From Eubacteriales bacterium (lineage in GTDB: Bacteria; Bacillota; Clostridia; Tissierellales; Dethiosulfatibacteraceae), in NCBI GenBank assembly GCA_030694905.1, contig JAUYTY010000061.1, forward strand, positions 1 to 43,153: DNA of 43,153 nt, read 5' to 3'. The position numbers and the translations under genes are program-made. Within the stretch, counting starts at the first letter, position 1, and the number at the start of each line of letters is the position of its first letter. Shown one piece after another: positions 23,954 through 31,563 of this stretch. The notes under the pieces were generated by a model. The model saw only the letters and a program-made list of their open reading frames with translations. It was not told the DNA's origin and searched no databases.

Positions 23954-24649
23954 ATGAAATATAATCAGATTGTCGAGGCAACGTTTGTCTTCCGTCCAAA
24001 TCGTTTTGTGGCCGAGGTGTCAATAAATGGCATCCAGGAGGATGTTCATGTGAAAAATACAGGCAGATGCAAAGAGATTCTCGTTGCGAGCACTAAAGTG
24101 TATCTCGAAAAATCAACCAATCCAAACCGTAAGACGAACTACTCTCTAGTGAGTGCTTATAAGGGACCGATGCTGATAAATATTGATTCTCAAGCCCCTA
24201 ATCAAGTTGTTTTTGAAGCGTTAAAGGAAAATAGAATCAGGGGTTTTGAAGACCTTAGATTGATTGCCAGGGAGAGATTCTATGGAAATTCCAGGTTTGA
24301 TATCTATTATGAGAGGAATGATGGAAAAAAAGGCTACATTGAGGTTAAAGGTGTGACACTGGAGGTTGAAGGTCTTGCCATGTTTCCGGATGCTCCCACA
24401 GAAAGAGGGACAAAGCATATAGAAGAGATGGTAAATGTTGTAAGAGAAGGATATGAGGGAAGCATTTTTTTTCTTATTCAAATGGCACAAGTGAAGAATT
24501 TTAGTCCGAATTTTGAGATGGACCCTAAATTCAGCAACTCATTAAGAAAGGCCTATGAATCAGGCGTGAAAGTTCTGGTTTACAACTCATATGTCACGAA
24601 AGATGAAATAATATTGGACAAGGAGGGGTTTTATTGTCATGATGATTGA
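23954..24649 (+). CDS. sfsA: SfsA family protein
   Basis: The 231-residue protein has the SfsA landmarks: HVKNTGRCKEIL near residue 32-43, SRFDIYYE and GYIEVKGVTLEVEGLAMFPDAPTERGTKHIEE in the second half. That last part carries the nuclease-like acidic/lysine cluster of the family. SfsA was named for sugar fermentation stimulation and has a DNA-binding-like OB plus nuclease-like domain; its molecular role is unsettled. There is no ribosome site before the ATG, which starts two bases after the orr stop, so translation is probably coupled. It overlaps the MoaD-like gene. Confidence 0.93.
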   Translation: MKYNQIVEATFVFRPNRFVAEVSINGIQEDVHVKNTGRCKEILVASTKVYLEKSTNPNRKTNYSLVSAYKGPMLINIDSQAPNQVVFEALKENRIRGFEDLRLIARERFYGNSRFDIYYERNDGKKGYIEVKGVTLEVEGLAMFPDAPTERGTKHIEEMVNVVREGYEGSIFFLIQMAQVKNFSPNFEMDPKFSNSLRKAYESGVKVLVYNSYVTKDEIILDKEGFYCHDD

Positions 24650-24863
24650 AATCAGCGAGGTACTTCTGAAAGGATCCGATATTTCAAGCCCCGTGGAAGT
24701 CAGGATAGATCAACCGACAACGGTAGATGAACTGATGATAAGGATAGGACTGATACATAAGGATTATGGCGTGTATTTTGTCAATGACAAGTTGGTGGAA
24801 AGAACACATATTGTGGACAATGATGACCGAATGATTGTGCTTCCCTTGTTTGGGGGAGGATAA
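24639..24863 (+). CDS. MoaD/ThiS-like sulfur-carrier protein
   Basis: The 74-residue protein is a small beta-grasp protein of the ubiquitin-like sulfur carrier family. It has the TTVDELMIRIGL helix, the VNDKLVERTHIVDNDDRMIVLPLF strand region and a C-terminal Gly-Gly-Gly end. The terminal glycines would be thiocarboxylated and would donate sulfur in molybdopterin/tungstopterin synthesis or a related reaction. The gene lies four kilobases before, and in the same direction as, the tungsten-type aldehyde oxidoreductase. A link to its pterin cofactor is plausible, since stand-alone MoaD-like genes often accompany aor. The alternative start ATG 24642 would remove one residue. The coding region overlaps the sfsA end by 11 bases. 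Confidence 0.75.
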   Translation: MMIEISEVLLKGSDISSPVEVRIDQPTTVDELMIRIGLIHKDYGVYFVNDKLVERTHIVDNDDRMIVLPLFGGG

Positions 24864-24873
24864 AGGAGAAATT

Positions 24874-26121
24874 ATGGAATTTAAATTGAAATATAATGTC
24901 AAAGAGATAAGCTTTCGCCTCGCAGAAGAAAACTACATTTCAACGCTAATGCCAAATGAAGTAAGTGTCGATTTAATTGAAGAGGTAGAAGTTCGAAGGG
25001 CAATGCAGAATCCCATTGGAAGTAAAAGACTGAAAGATATTGTTTGTCCGGGAGACAAGATTGCTATCGTTACCAGTGATATCAGCAGACCTATGCCAAG
25101 CTACAAAGTACTGCCAACAGTTATTGAAGAATTAAAATCAGCCGGTGTGGAAGAGAAAGATATTACGGTTGTTCTTGCTCTTGGGATTCATAGAAAGCAT
25201 TCTGAGGAAGAAAGGAGACGGCTTGTTGGAGAGGAAGTTTATTGTTCGAACATCACCATAATCGATAGCGACAAGGAGAAATGTGTGCGTATCGGCTATT
25301 GCAGAAACGGAACGCCTGTCGACATATTCGAGCCAGTAATGAACGCCGATAAAAGAATAGCCCTAGGAAACATAGAGTTCCATTATTTTGCCGGATACTC
25401 GGGAGGCAATAAAGCTCTGATGCCAGGTGTCTCCAGTTATGATGCCATCCAAGCCAATCATATGCACATGCTTGACCCCAATGCGATTGTAGGAAACCTG
25501 GACACAAATCCAATACGTCAAGACATAGAAGAAATAACGGATTTCATACCGATACATTTTATCGTCAATGTAGTCTTGAACGACAGAAAGCAAATCATTA
25601 AGGCAGTAGCTGGTGATCACGTAAAAGCACATAGGGAAGGCTGCAGGTTCCTGGATATGGTGAATAAAGTCAGCATCAAGGAAAAGGCTGATATTGTCAT
25701 ATTAAGCCCAGGGGGTTACCCCAAAGATATTAATTTATACCAGGCACAAAAAGGACTTGATAATTCAAAACATGCTGTCAAGGATGGTGGAATAATCATA
25801 TGGTGCGCCTCTGCGGCAGAGGGATTTGGAGAGTCAAATTTTGAGAAATGGATGATTGAGAAATCACCCAATGAGATGATAGAAGAGTTAAGAAGAAAAT
25901 TTGTATTAGGGGCCCATAAGGCAGCTTTTATAGCAATGACACTTCAAAAGGCGCAGATCTACCTGGTATCGGAACTGGATCCGGAGCTGGTAAAAAAAAT
26001 AAATATGACGCCTTTCGAATCGGTACAGGAAGCTCTAGATCACGCTATAGACACGCTGGGCAGTAACTCCAAAGTCATCATAATGCCAGAAGCGGGGTCA
26101 ACCTTGCCCGTATTGGAGTAG
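24874..26121 (+). CDS. LarA family protein (nickel-pincer lactate racemase-like)
   Basis: The 415-residue protein matches the LarA family in length and motif order. GIHRKHSEEE carries a histidine corresponding to the first catalytic His. GNIEFHYFAGYSGGNKALMPGVSS carries a second His and the cofactor-tethering Lys. QANHMHM carries a further His. In characterised LarA this Lys holds a nickel-pincer nucleotide made by LarB, LarC and LarE, none of which are in the window. The family racemises or epimerises various 2-hydroxy acids, so the substrate here is open. Start ATG 24874 has AAAGGAG five bases upstream; an in-frame TTG at 24835 lies within the moaD-like gene and is rejected. It follows the MoaD-like gene by 10 bases. 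Confidence 0.85.
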   Translation: MEFKLKYNVKEISFRLAEENYISTLMPNEVSVDLIEEVEVRRAMQNPIGSKRLKDIVCPGDKIAIVTSDISRPMPSYKVLPTVIEELKSAGVEEKDITVVLALGIHRKHSEEERRRLVGEEVYCSNITIIDSDKEKCVRIGYCRNGTPVDIFEPVMNADKRIALGNIEFHYFAGYSGGNKALMPGVSSYDAIQANHMHMLDPNAIVGNLDTNPIRQDIEEITDFIPIHFIVNVVLNDRKQIIKAVAGDHVKAHREGCRFLDMVNKVSIKEKADIVILSPGGYPKDINLYQAQKGLDNSKHAVKDGGIIIWCASAAEGFGESNFEKWMIEKSPNEMIEELRRKFVLGAHKAAFIAMTLQKAQIYLVSELDPELVKKINMTPFESVQEALDHAIDTLGSNSKVIIMPEAGSTLPVLE

Positions 26122-26210
26122 AGTACACAACAATTGAGTCAATCATATACTTGTAAGTTAACACTTAACATTGTATTCAAGCTAGACTTTTATATTGTTT
26201 ATACAGTGTC

Positions 26211-26219
26211 TGTTATAAT
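26211..26219 (+). promoter_or_regulatory. Possible extended -10 upstream of aor
   Basis: TGT precedes TATAAT (26214-26219), about 125 bases before the aor start. No good -35 is visible. The leader contains a weak hairpin AAGTAAT (26287-26293)/ATTACTT (26317-26323) just before the ribosome site. Confidence 0.4.
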
Positions 26220-26342
26220 TGGAACATCATTCATTGAATTAGAAGAGGATTTTTTGCTCATGAATAACTTTTGGTAATTTGCAATGAAGTAATACTTTTA
26301 TTTTGAAAGCTGATGGATTACTTAAATTAAGGAGGTATTACC

Positions 26343-28229
26343 ATGATTTACGGATTTTCTGGAAAAATTTTAGAGGTGGATCTGACCAAAAATAAAATAA
26401 GCGCCATAACGATATCAGAAGAAATGATGAGAAAGTACATGGGCGGGAAAGGCCTTATTGGCTATTTTATGCGGCAGGATGACCTAAAGTCTGTGGATCC
26501 GATGTCCGAGTCAAATGTGTTTTACTATATGACAGGTGTCATGTCTGGAATACCTAACGCAGGCACTTCAAGAATTGTAATGGGGAGCAAATCTCCCATT
26601 ACAAAGGGATTTGGCATGTCTGAATCCGGCGGCTTTGTTGCAGCTGAGCTAAAAAAAGCAGGCTGGGATGGGATCATTGTCAGAGGCAAGTCAGAAAAGC
26701 CGGTCTATCTATGGATCAAGAATGGGGAGGTTTCCATTAAGGACGCGAACCACCTTTGGGGAAAGGGAAACGGAGAGGTTCATGATAGAATCAGACAGGA
26801 ATTAGAGGATAAGAATATTCGCATATCCCAGATTGGTCCCGCAGGGGAAAATATGGTTCAATATGCCTGTGTCATGAATGATCTGAAACATGCTTGTGGC
26901 AGAAATGGATTGGGAGCTGTCATGGGTAGCAAGAATCTGAAGGCTATAGCTATCAAGGGTACCGTGGGAATAAACTTTAAAGATCGTGAAAAGATTTTAG
27001 AAATCAGCAAATGGTATTCTGATTACTTCAAGGAAAACCCACTATCAAATGGCTTGCATATGTACGGAACGGCATCGGTGGTAGAGGGTGCGAATCTGTC
27101 GGGGATACTCCCAACGAGAAATTTCAGAGATGGTTATTTTGACCAAGCTGAGAATCTGACCGGAAAAAGAATGGCTGAGACTATTTTAATCAGAAGAGAT
27201 GGCTGCTTTGCATGCCCAGTAAGATGCAAGAGAACTGTTGAAATCAAGAGAGAGGATTTGCAGGTCGATTCTAAATACGGCGGTCCTGAATATGAGACCA
27301 TTGGAGCCTTTGGATCTCTATGCGGTATAGGGAATCTGGAGATGATTGCTAAGGCCAATGAACGATGCAATGATCTTGGACTTGACACTATTTCAGCGGG
27401 CGTTTCCATCGCCTTTGCAATGGAGTGCTATGAGAGAAAAATAATTGATGATAAAACAACCTTTGGATTAGATCTAAAATTCGGCAATGAAGAGGCAGTA
27501 CTGCAGCTGGTGGAGGACATCGCCCATAAGAGAGGTCTGGGAGAATTGTTATCTAAAGGTGTAATGACAATGTCAGAAATATTCGGAGAGGAAACTAAGG
27601 ATTATGCCATGCATGTTAAGGGCCAGGAATTGCCTATGCATGATCCAAGAGGGAAGACAGGTGTAGGGCTCGCATATTCGCTCTCACCGACAGGAGCGGA
27701 CCATATGCAGGCGGCACATGATACAATGATGGCAGCTGAAGGTCCCGTTTTGGAATCAGGAAAAGTTTTGGGTCTGACAAAACCGGTAGATGTCTACGGT
27801 TATGGATTGGATAAGGCCATGTTTTATTCGATTCTTGAGAAATGGTGGAGCTTTTTAAACATGGTAGGGGTTTGTTTCTTCATACCTCAGCCCAGAGGAT
27901 CCTTTCCTATTGATAAGTTCCTGGATTTGCTGAACCTGGCGACTGGGTGGGATGTCAGTGTTGAAGAGGCAATGGAAATTGGCGAGAGAGGCATCAATAT
28001 TGCCAGAGTCATCAATTATGAAATGGGTGTCGATGAAAGTACAGAGGAGCTGCCTGAACGACTTTACCAACCATTGGAAAATGGCGCCAGCAAGGGAAGA
28101 TCTCTGGATAAGGAAGCATTTATCAATATGAAGAAAGCCTATTATGAATTGATGGGATGGGATGAATCTGGCAAGCCTGGAAAAGAAATCTTGAACAAAC
28201 TGGGATTATCCGATGAGCAACAGTGCTAA
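26343..28229 (+). CDS. aor: Aldehyde:ferredoxin oxidoreductase (tungsten-pterin type)
   Basis: The 628-residue protein is of the AOR family. The N-terminal beta domain begins IYGFSGKILEVDLTKNKIS and continues MGGKGLIGYFM, then ITKGFGMSESGGFVAAELKKAGWDGIIVRGK. The 4Fe-4S motif CFACPVRC lies near residue 290-297. A late KGQELPMHDPRGKTGVGLAYSLSPTGADHM segment matches the pterin-binding region. AOR oxidises aldehydes to acids with ferredoxin as acceptor, or reduces acids, using a tungsten bis-pterin. AAGGAGG precedes the ATG. The last codons (SDEQQC and stop) lie within a fragment of the dispersed repeat at 28208-28240, so the native C-terminus was probably replaced. The maturase-like radical SAM gene is at 10142. 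Confidence 0.93.
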   Translation: MIYGFSGKILEVDLTKNKISAITISEEMMRKYMGGKGLIGYFMRQDDLKSVDPMSESNVFYYMTGVMSGIPNAGTSRIVMGSKSPITKGFGMSESGGFVAAELKKAGWDGIIVRGKSEKPVYLWIKNGEVSIKDANHLWGKGNGEVHDRIRQELEDKNIRISQIGPAGENMVQYACVMNDLKHACGRNGLGAVMGSKNLKAIAIKGTVGINFKDREKILEISKWYSDYFKENPLSNGLHMYGTASVVEGANLSGILPTRNFRDGYFDQAENLTGKRMAETILIRRDGCFACPVRCKRTVEIKREDLQVDSKYGGPEYETIGAFGSLCGIGNLEMIAKANERCNDLGLDTISAGVSIAFAMECYERKIIDDKTTFGLDLKFGNEEAVLQLVEDIAHKRGLGELLSKGVMTMSEIFGEETKDYAMHVKGQELPMHDPRGKTGVGLAYSLSPTGADHMQAAHDTMMAAEGPVLESGKVLGLTKPVDVYGYGLDKAMFYSILEKWWSFLNMVGVCFFIPQPRGSFPIDKFLDLLNLATGWDVSVEEAMEIGERGINIARVINYEMGVDESTEELPERLYQPLENGASKGRSLDKEAFINMKKAYYELMGWDESGKPGKEILNKLGLSDEQQC

Positions 28230-28240
28230 GACTCCCACTT
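28208..28240 (+). repeat. Fragment D of the dispersed repeat, overlapping the aor stop codon
   Basis: Thirty-one of 33 bases match the first 33 bases of copy A; positions differ only where A has CT and this has GC. The match ends after CCCACTT, then unrelated sequence follows. The aor stop TAA lies within the conserved core (AACAGTGCTAAG). Confidence 0.8.
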
Positions 28241-28247
28241 ATCAACA

Positions 28248-28277
28248 AACGCCTCCAATCATTAGATCGGAGGCGTT
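28248..28277. terminator. Hairpin terminator between aor and the convergent CoA-binding gene
   Basis: AACGCCTCC (28248-28256) pairs with GGAGGCGTT (28269-28277). Neither side has a long U tract, so it may work in both directions with modest strength. Confidence 0.6.
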
Positions 28278-28290
28278 ACTGTTATCGTGT

Positions 28291-28671
28291 TTAGTGGGCA
28301 CCAAGCTCCACAAGCACACAAGAGAGCACCACATTAATTTTATTCTCAATAGCCTTTTGGATAATTTCCGGTCCTCTTGTACCCGGTTGCAAGAAGATGT
28401 TCTTAATTCCCTCTTCAATTACTTCATCCAAAACAGATAATCCGATTTGAGGATTGACCACAAAATCGACAACATCAACCTTTTCAGGCAGATCCTTTAA
28501 GGATTTATATGTTTTGACACCGTCTATCTCATCATATTTAGGAGAAACGGCATACACGTTGTAATTGTTATCCTGAAGTGTTTTGAATATCTTGTACCCA
28601 AACGAATCCTGGTTTGGAGTGGCTCCTACTACAGCCCAGTTTTTCAAGCTCAACATATCTTTAGCTTTCAT
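28291..28671 (-). CDS. CoA-binding domain protein (YccU-like)
   Basis: The 126-residue protein is a single Rossmann-like CoA-binding domain. WAVVGATPNQDSFGYKIFKTLQDNNYNVYAVSPKYDEIDGVKTYKSLKDLPEKVDVVDFVV is the family core, followed by IFLQPGTRGPEIIQKAIENKINVVLSC near the end. Such proteins are close to the CoA-binding domain of succinyl-CoA synthetase alpha; their function is unknown, and CoA binding is presumed. A GAAAGGATG site precedes the ATG. The minus-strand promoter (28731-28760) overlaps that of the divergent DUF1893 gene. Confidence 0.88.
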   Translation of the reverse strand: MKAKDMLSLKNWAVVGATPNQDSFGYKIFKTLQDNNYNVYAVSPKYDEIDGVKTYKSLKDLPEKVDVVDFVVNPQIGLSVLDEVIEEGIKNIFLQPGTRGPEIIQKAIENKINVVLSCVLVELGAH

Positions 28672-28730
28672 AATATCATCCTTTCATAAGCTATTTGATC
28701 TAAAAGCGATTATCAACTTCTAGTATTTAC

Positions 28731-28760
28731 ATTATATTACTAATATGTCTTTGAGTTCAA
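28731..28760 (-). promoter_or_regulatory. Sigma-A promoter of the CoA-binding protein gene
   Basis: On the minus strand TTGAAC (complement of 28755-28760), an 18-base spacer, and TATAAT (complement of 28731-28736). Its -35 shares bases with the -35 of the divergent promoter. Confidence 0.6.
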
Positions 28761-28778
28761 GTGATTTATTGATATAAT
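28751..28778 (+). promoter_or_regulatory. Sigma-A promoter of the DUF1893 gene
   Basis: TTGAGT (28751-28756), 16 bases, and TATAAT (28773-28778) preceded by TGA. Transcription should start near 28785, downstream of the ATG at 28782; this supports ATG 28806 as the true start. Confidence 0.65.
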
Positions 28779-28805
28779 GATATGATTAATGATCAGGAGT
28801 ACGAT

Positions 28806-29234
28806 ATGAATGACTTAGATATTGCAAAAGCAACATTAAAAACAGAGAAAATATCACTGGTGATTGTAAAAAATGGACAGATTATATTTAAAAGCGATAG
28901 AAGAGGTATCTATCCGCTGTATATGGCCGTGAAGGAATGCGGACTTGAAATGGAAGGTGCATCCGCTGCAGATAAGGTCATCGGAAGAGGAGCCGCGCGA
29001 CTATATGAATTCGCTAAGGTGAAATCAATCTACGCTTATCTGATATCAGAAGGAACCAAAGAAGTGTTTGCTAAGACTCATATAGTATATCAGACTGAAA
29101 AAACAGTACCATACATTAAAAATAGAGATGGTACCGGCATGTGTCCGGTTGAAACGCTGTCATATGAAACTGAAACTTTTGAAGAGCTTATTTTAAGCAT
29201 AGAAGGTTTTCTAACAAAAATAAATCTAATATGA
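28806..29234 (+). CDS. DUF1893 family protein
   Basis: The 142-residue protein matches DUF1893, a small family with a deaminase-like alpha/beta fold. Visible blocks are SLVIVKNGQIIFKSDRRGIYPL, ASAADKVIGRGAARL and a late IKNRDGTGMCPVETLSYE. The latter corresponds to the conserved CPxE of the family. The reaction is unknown. I use ATG 28806, which has AGGAG six bases upstream and lies after the predicted transcription start; the eight-residue-longer form starting at 28782 would not be transcribed from this promoter. The aminotransferase gene follows 15 bases later. Confidence 0.82.
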   Translation: MNDLDIAKATLKTEKISLVIVKNGQIIFKSDRRGIYPLYMAVKECGLEMEGASAADKVIGRGAARLYEFAKVKSIYAYLISEGTKEVFAKTHIVYQTEKTVPYIKNRDGTGMCPVETLSYETETFEELILSIEGFLTKINLI

Positions 29235-29249
29235 AATTGGAGGATAAAG

Positions 29250-30371
29250 ATGAAGATTAAAGATTTTGGCGTCGAAATATGGATGAATCTATACGAAGAT
29301 CACTGCGAGTACAATCTTGCCGAGACATGTGTGGAATCCTTGACTGTGGAACAGGTCTTGGATTATTCAGGTGAAAAGGAAAAAGTAATAGAAGATATCA
29401 GAAAGATGAAGCTTACATATGGCGATATTGAAGGGTCTGTTAGGCTCAGAAACAGTATCGCAAACCTATACGCCGATAAGGATTTGGAGAATATTTCTGT
29501 GTTGCATGGCGCTATTGGAGCTAATGCATTAACTATAATGACCCTGGTGGAAAGAGGAGACAAGGTGGTTTCTGTACTGCCTACCTATCAGCAGCTTTAT
29601 TCCATACCGGAATCGATAGGAGCGGATGTCAGCATACTCAAATTGAAACCTGAAAACAAATTTTTGCCTGATTTGGATGAATTGCGAAAACTGGTCAGCA
29701 AAGAGACCAAACTGATCTGTATCAACAATCCAAACAATCCAACCGGCGCGCTTATGGATGAGAAAATGCTCAAGGAAATTGTGGAAATAGCACGTGAAGC
29801 TGATGCCTATATTCTATCGGATGAGGTTTACAGAGGTTTGAATCACTCAGGAAACAGCTTTTCACCATCCATTGCTGATCTTTATGAGAAGGGGATAAGT
29901 ACCGGCAGTATGTCTAAAACCTACTCAATGGCAGGCATAAGACTGGGGTGGGCTTGCGGTCCGAAGGATTTTGTGAAGGCAGTCAGCAAGCAACGGGACT
30001 ACCATGTCATAAGCTGTGGTATGATCGATGACAAACTGGCTACAATAGCCCTTGAGAATAAGGATAAGATCATCGAAAGAAATCTTAATATTGTAAGGAC
30101 CAACATCAAAATTTTGGACGAGTGGATCAATAAAGAGCCTTTGATATCATATGTCAAGCCCGAGGGTGGAACGACAGCATTTCTGAAATATGACATGCCT
30201 ATTGGATCTGAGGAGCTGTGTCTAAAGCTGCTTCAGGAAAAAAGCGTTATGCTTTTGCCTGGCAAGGCCATGGAAATGGAAGGCTATGTGAGGATTGGTT
30301 TTGCAAACACAACATCTGTGTTGATTGAAGGATTGGAGAAGTTTTCGGAGTTTTTGGAACAGTTCCGTTAA
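29250..30371 (+). CDS. PLP-dependent aminotransferase, class I/II
   Basis: The 373-residue protein is a fold-type I aminotransferase. TYGDIEGSVRLRNSIA is the N-terminal substrate region, INNPNNPTGA and ILSDEVYRGL bind the cofactor, and the Schiff-base Lys is in GSMSKTYSMAGIRLGWA. A late Arg in GYVRIGFANT would bind the carboxylate. The substrate is unknown; the family includes aspartate, aromatic and specialised amino-acid transaminases as well as carbon-sulfur lyases. It follows the DUF1893 gene in what looks like one operon. A GGAGG site is present upstream. The promoter at 30379 just after the gene belongs to the next unit. Confidence 0.88.
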   Translation: MKIKDFGVEIWMNLYEDHCEYNLAETCVESLTVEQVLDYSGEKEKVIEDIRKMKLTYGDIEGSVRLRNSIANLYADKDLENISVLHGAIGANALTIMTLVERGDKVVSVLPTYQQLYSIPESIGADVSILKLKPENKFLPDLDELRKLVSKETKLICINNPNNPTGALMDEKMLKEIVEIAREADAYILSDEVYRGLNHSGNSFSPSIADLYEKGISTGSMSKTYSMAGIRLGWACGPKDFVKAVSKQRDYHVISCGMIDDKLATIALENKDKIIERNLNIVRTNIKILDEWINKEPLISYVKPEGGTTAFLKYDMPIGSEELCLKLLQEKSVMLLPGKAMEMEGYVRIGFANTTSVLIEGLEKFSEFLEQFR

Positions 30372-30378
30372 TTTTCTG

Positions 30379-30407
30379 TTGCCTATAAATGATCGAACAG
30401 GTATAAT
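30379..30407 (+). promoter_or_regulatory. Sigma-A promoter of the ECF S-component leader
   Basis: TTGCCT (30379-30384), a 17-base spacer, and TATAAT (30402-30407). The predicted start near 30414 gives a 5' leader of about 105 bases that includes a terminator-like hairpin. Confidence 0.65.
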
Positions 30408-30452
30408 GAAAAAAGACAAGAAGTCTAAACAAGGAAGAATCCTTAAAATATA

Positions 30453-30501
30453 AAGCTGAAGCTGAACCCATGTCTTGAAGGACATTCGTTCAGCTTTTTT
30501 T
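30453..30501 (+). terminator. Leader terminator (possible attenuator) before the ECF S-component
   Basis: GCTGAA (30461-30466) with TTCAGC (30489-30494), and an inner ATGTC/GACAT stem, end in TTTTTTT. The left arm is duplicated (GCTGAAGCTGAA), allowing alternative pairing. Upstream hairpins AGAC/GTCT and AAGGA/TCCTT lie in the same leader. It sits between the promoter and the gene, as in attenuators or riboswitches. Confidence 0.65.
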
Positions 30502-30520
30502 GTTAAAATAGGAGGATTTT

Positions 30521-31057
30521 ATGAAAAAAACAAAATCAAGGGAAATTGTACTGTCAGGATTGTTTATAGCACTCGGTCTATTGGTTCCAATGGCATTTCA
30601 TGCTATTGGCGGTACCGGACCTGTTTTTCTGCCCATGCATCTTCCAGTATTGATAGGAGGTTTTATCCTATCCCCGGTGTATGCGCTTATGGTCGGTATA
30701 TTGACCCCGTTGCTGAGCAGTGTTCTCACTGGAATGCCGGTGTTGATGCCCATGGCATTCATTATGATGGTTGAGTTGGGAATCTATGGTCTAGCCGTGT
30801 CTCTACTGAAAGAAAAGGGCATCAACAATATCATCACTCTAATAACCGCAATGATACTGGGGAGAATCTCAGCAGGAATGATGGTTGCAATACTTGTCAG
30901 CTTTGTTGGCGTCAGATTCGCACCACCAGTCACCTTTCTGATAGGTGCTGTAACAACAGGTATCCCTGGAATTCTGATTCAATTGATCTTTATACCGATA
31001 CTGATATCTGCAGTAAAAAAAGCAGTCCCGAATCTGATTTCTGAAAAAAATAAGTGA
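30521..31057 (+). CDS. ECF transporter S-component of unknown substrate
   Basis: The 178-residue membrane protein has about five to six hydrophobic segments and the S-component signature of PF12822-type proteins: an N-terminal IVLSGLFIALGLLVPMAFHAIGG, the FLPMHLPVLIGGFILSP region, ALMVGILTPLLSSVLTGMP, then ELGIYGLAVSLL. These substrate-binding subunits pair with the shared EcfA/A'/T module, which is not present here. The vitamin or cofactor carried is not evident from sequence. A GGAGG site precedes ATG 30521. The upstream leader with a terminator suggests that transcription is controlled by a ligand or factor. Confidence 0.8.
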   Translation: MKKTKSREIVLSGLFIALGLLVPMAFHAIGGTGPVFLPMHLPVLIGGFILSPVYALMVGILTPLLSSVLTGMPVLMPMAFIMMVELGIYGLAVSLLKEKGINNIITLITAMILGRISAGMMVAILVSFVGVRFAPPVTFLIGAVTTGIPGILIQLIFIPILISAVKKAVPNLISEKNK

Positions 31058-31087
31058 TCTGCAACACTAAAACAGAATAGATTCAGC

Positions 31088-31405
31088 AAAAAATGAAACC
31101 AGCCCTCTTAAACTTCCTTAGAGAACTGGTTTCTATGATTCTGTCTTCATGCTTACTCCTTTGGTGGAATCACACCGTTATGTATTTTAGTAATATTCTG
31201 TAGGTCAGAATATATACTTAAAACATCTACCCTATCCTATCATTTGCTTGTAACGTATCAGATTGGTTATCTTAAACTTAATTTGGTTTCTTCTTGCAAT
31301 GCTGGCAAGATATCAAACCCTTCTTCCTCTTCATCTACATTACTTATTGATAAAATAGAATATTTGTTGTAACTATATTATACATAATATACTTACTTTA
31401 TTCAA
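31088..31405 (-). ncRNA. Candidate minus-strand RNA unit in the 31058-31563 gap (promoter plus terminator)
   Basis: On the minus strand, TTGAAT (complement of 31400-31405), exactly 17 bases, and TATAAT (complement of 31377-31382) make a good promoter starting near 31370. About 280 bases on, GAAACCAG/CTGGTTTC (31126-31133 and 31095-31102) followed by ATTTTTT (to 31088) is an intrinsic terminator on the same strand. In between, hairpins ATATTCTG/CAGAATAT and GGTG/CACC are visible. No credible gene is found: one frame is open for 35 codons without a start, ending EETKLSLR, and a strong AAAGGAG precedes a 5-codon frame. A regulatory RNA, small-protein gene or remnant is possible. Confidence 0.45.
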
Positions 31406-31472
31406 GCGTTTTAATAAAAAACAACTTTTTTTTATTAAAACAAATCTTTGTGATGATTATATACAGCATATG

Positions 31473-31481
31473 TGATATAAT
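31473..31481 (+). promoter_or_regulatory. Extended -10 promoter upstream of ispE
   Basis: TGA precedes TATAAT (31476-31481), about 80 bases before the ispE start. The -35 is weak. Confidence 0.5.
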
Positions 31482-31563
31482 ATGCAGTATACAAAATGCT
31501 TTTTGACAATACTGAACTAAAATACATGGTTTTTCATTGCAATAACTGTGTTCGAGGGATTTT

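Larger units (their letters stand above)
31058..31563. other. 505-base intergenic region
   Basis: This region holds the minus-strand unit above, an A/T-only inverted repeat TTTTAATAAAAAA (31410-31422) with its mirror to about 31441, a second pair of 7-base arms ACAGAAT (31072-31078)/ATTCTGT (31138-31144) that frame the terminator hairpin, and the ispE promoter. I see no plus-strand gene in it. Confidence 0.6.

Noticed and set aside
26122-26342. A molybdenum/tungsten cofactor riboswitch before aor
   Set aside because: The leader is AT-rich with only one weak hairpin and lacks the GC-rich multi-stem fold of the Moco element.
31267-31371. A small acidic protein on the minus strand ending EETKLSLR
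   Set aside because: It is open for only 35 codons, has no start codon or ribosome site, and is better described within the candidate RNA unit.
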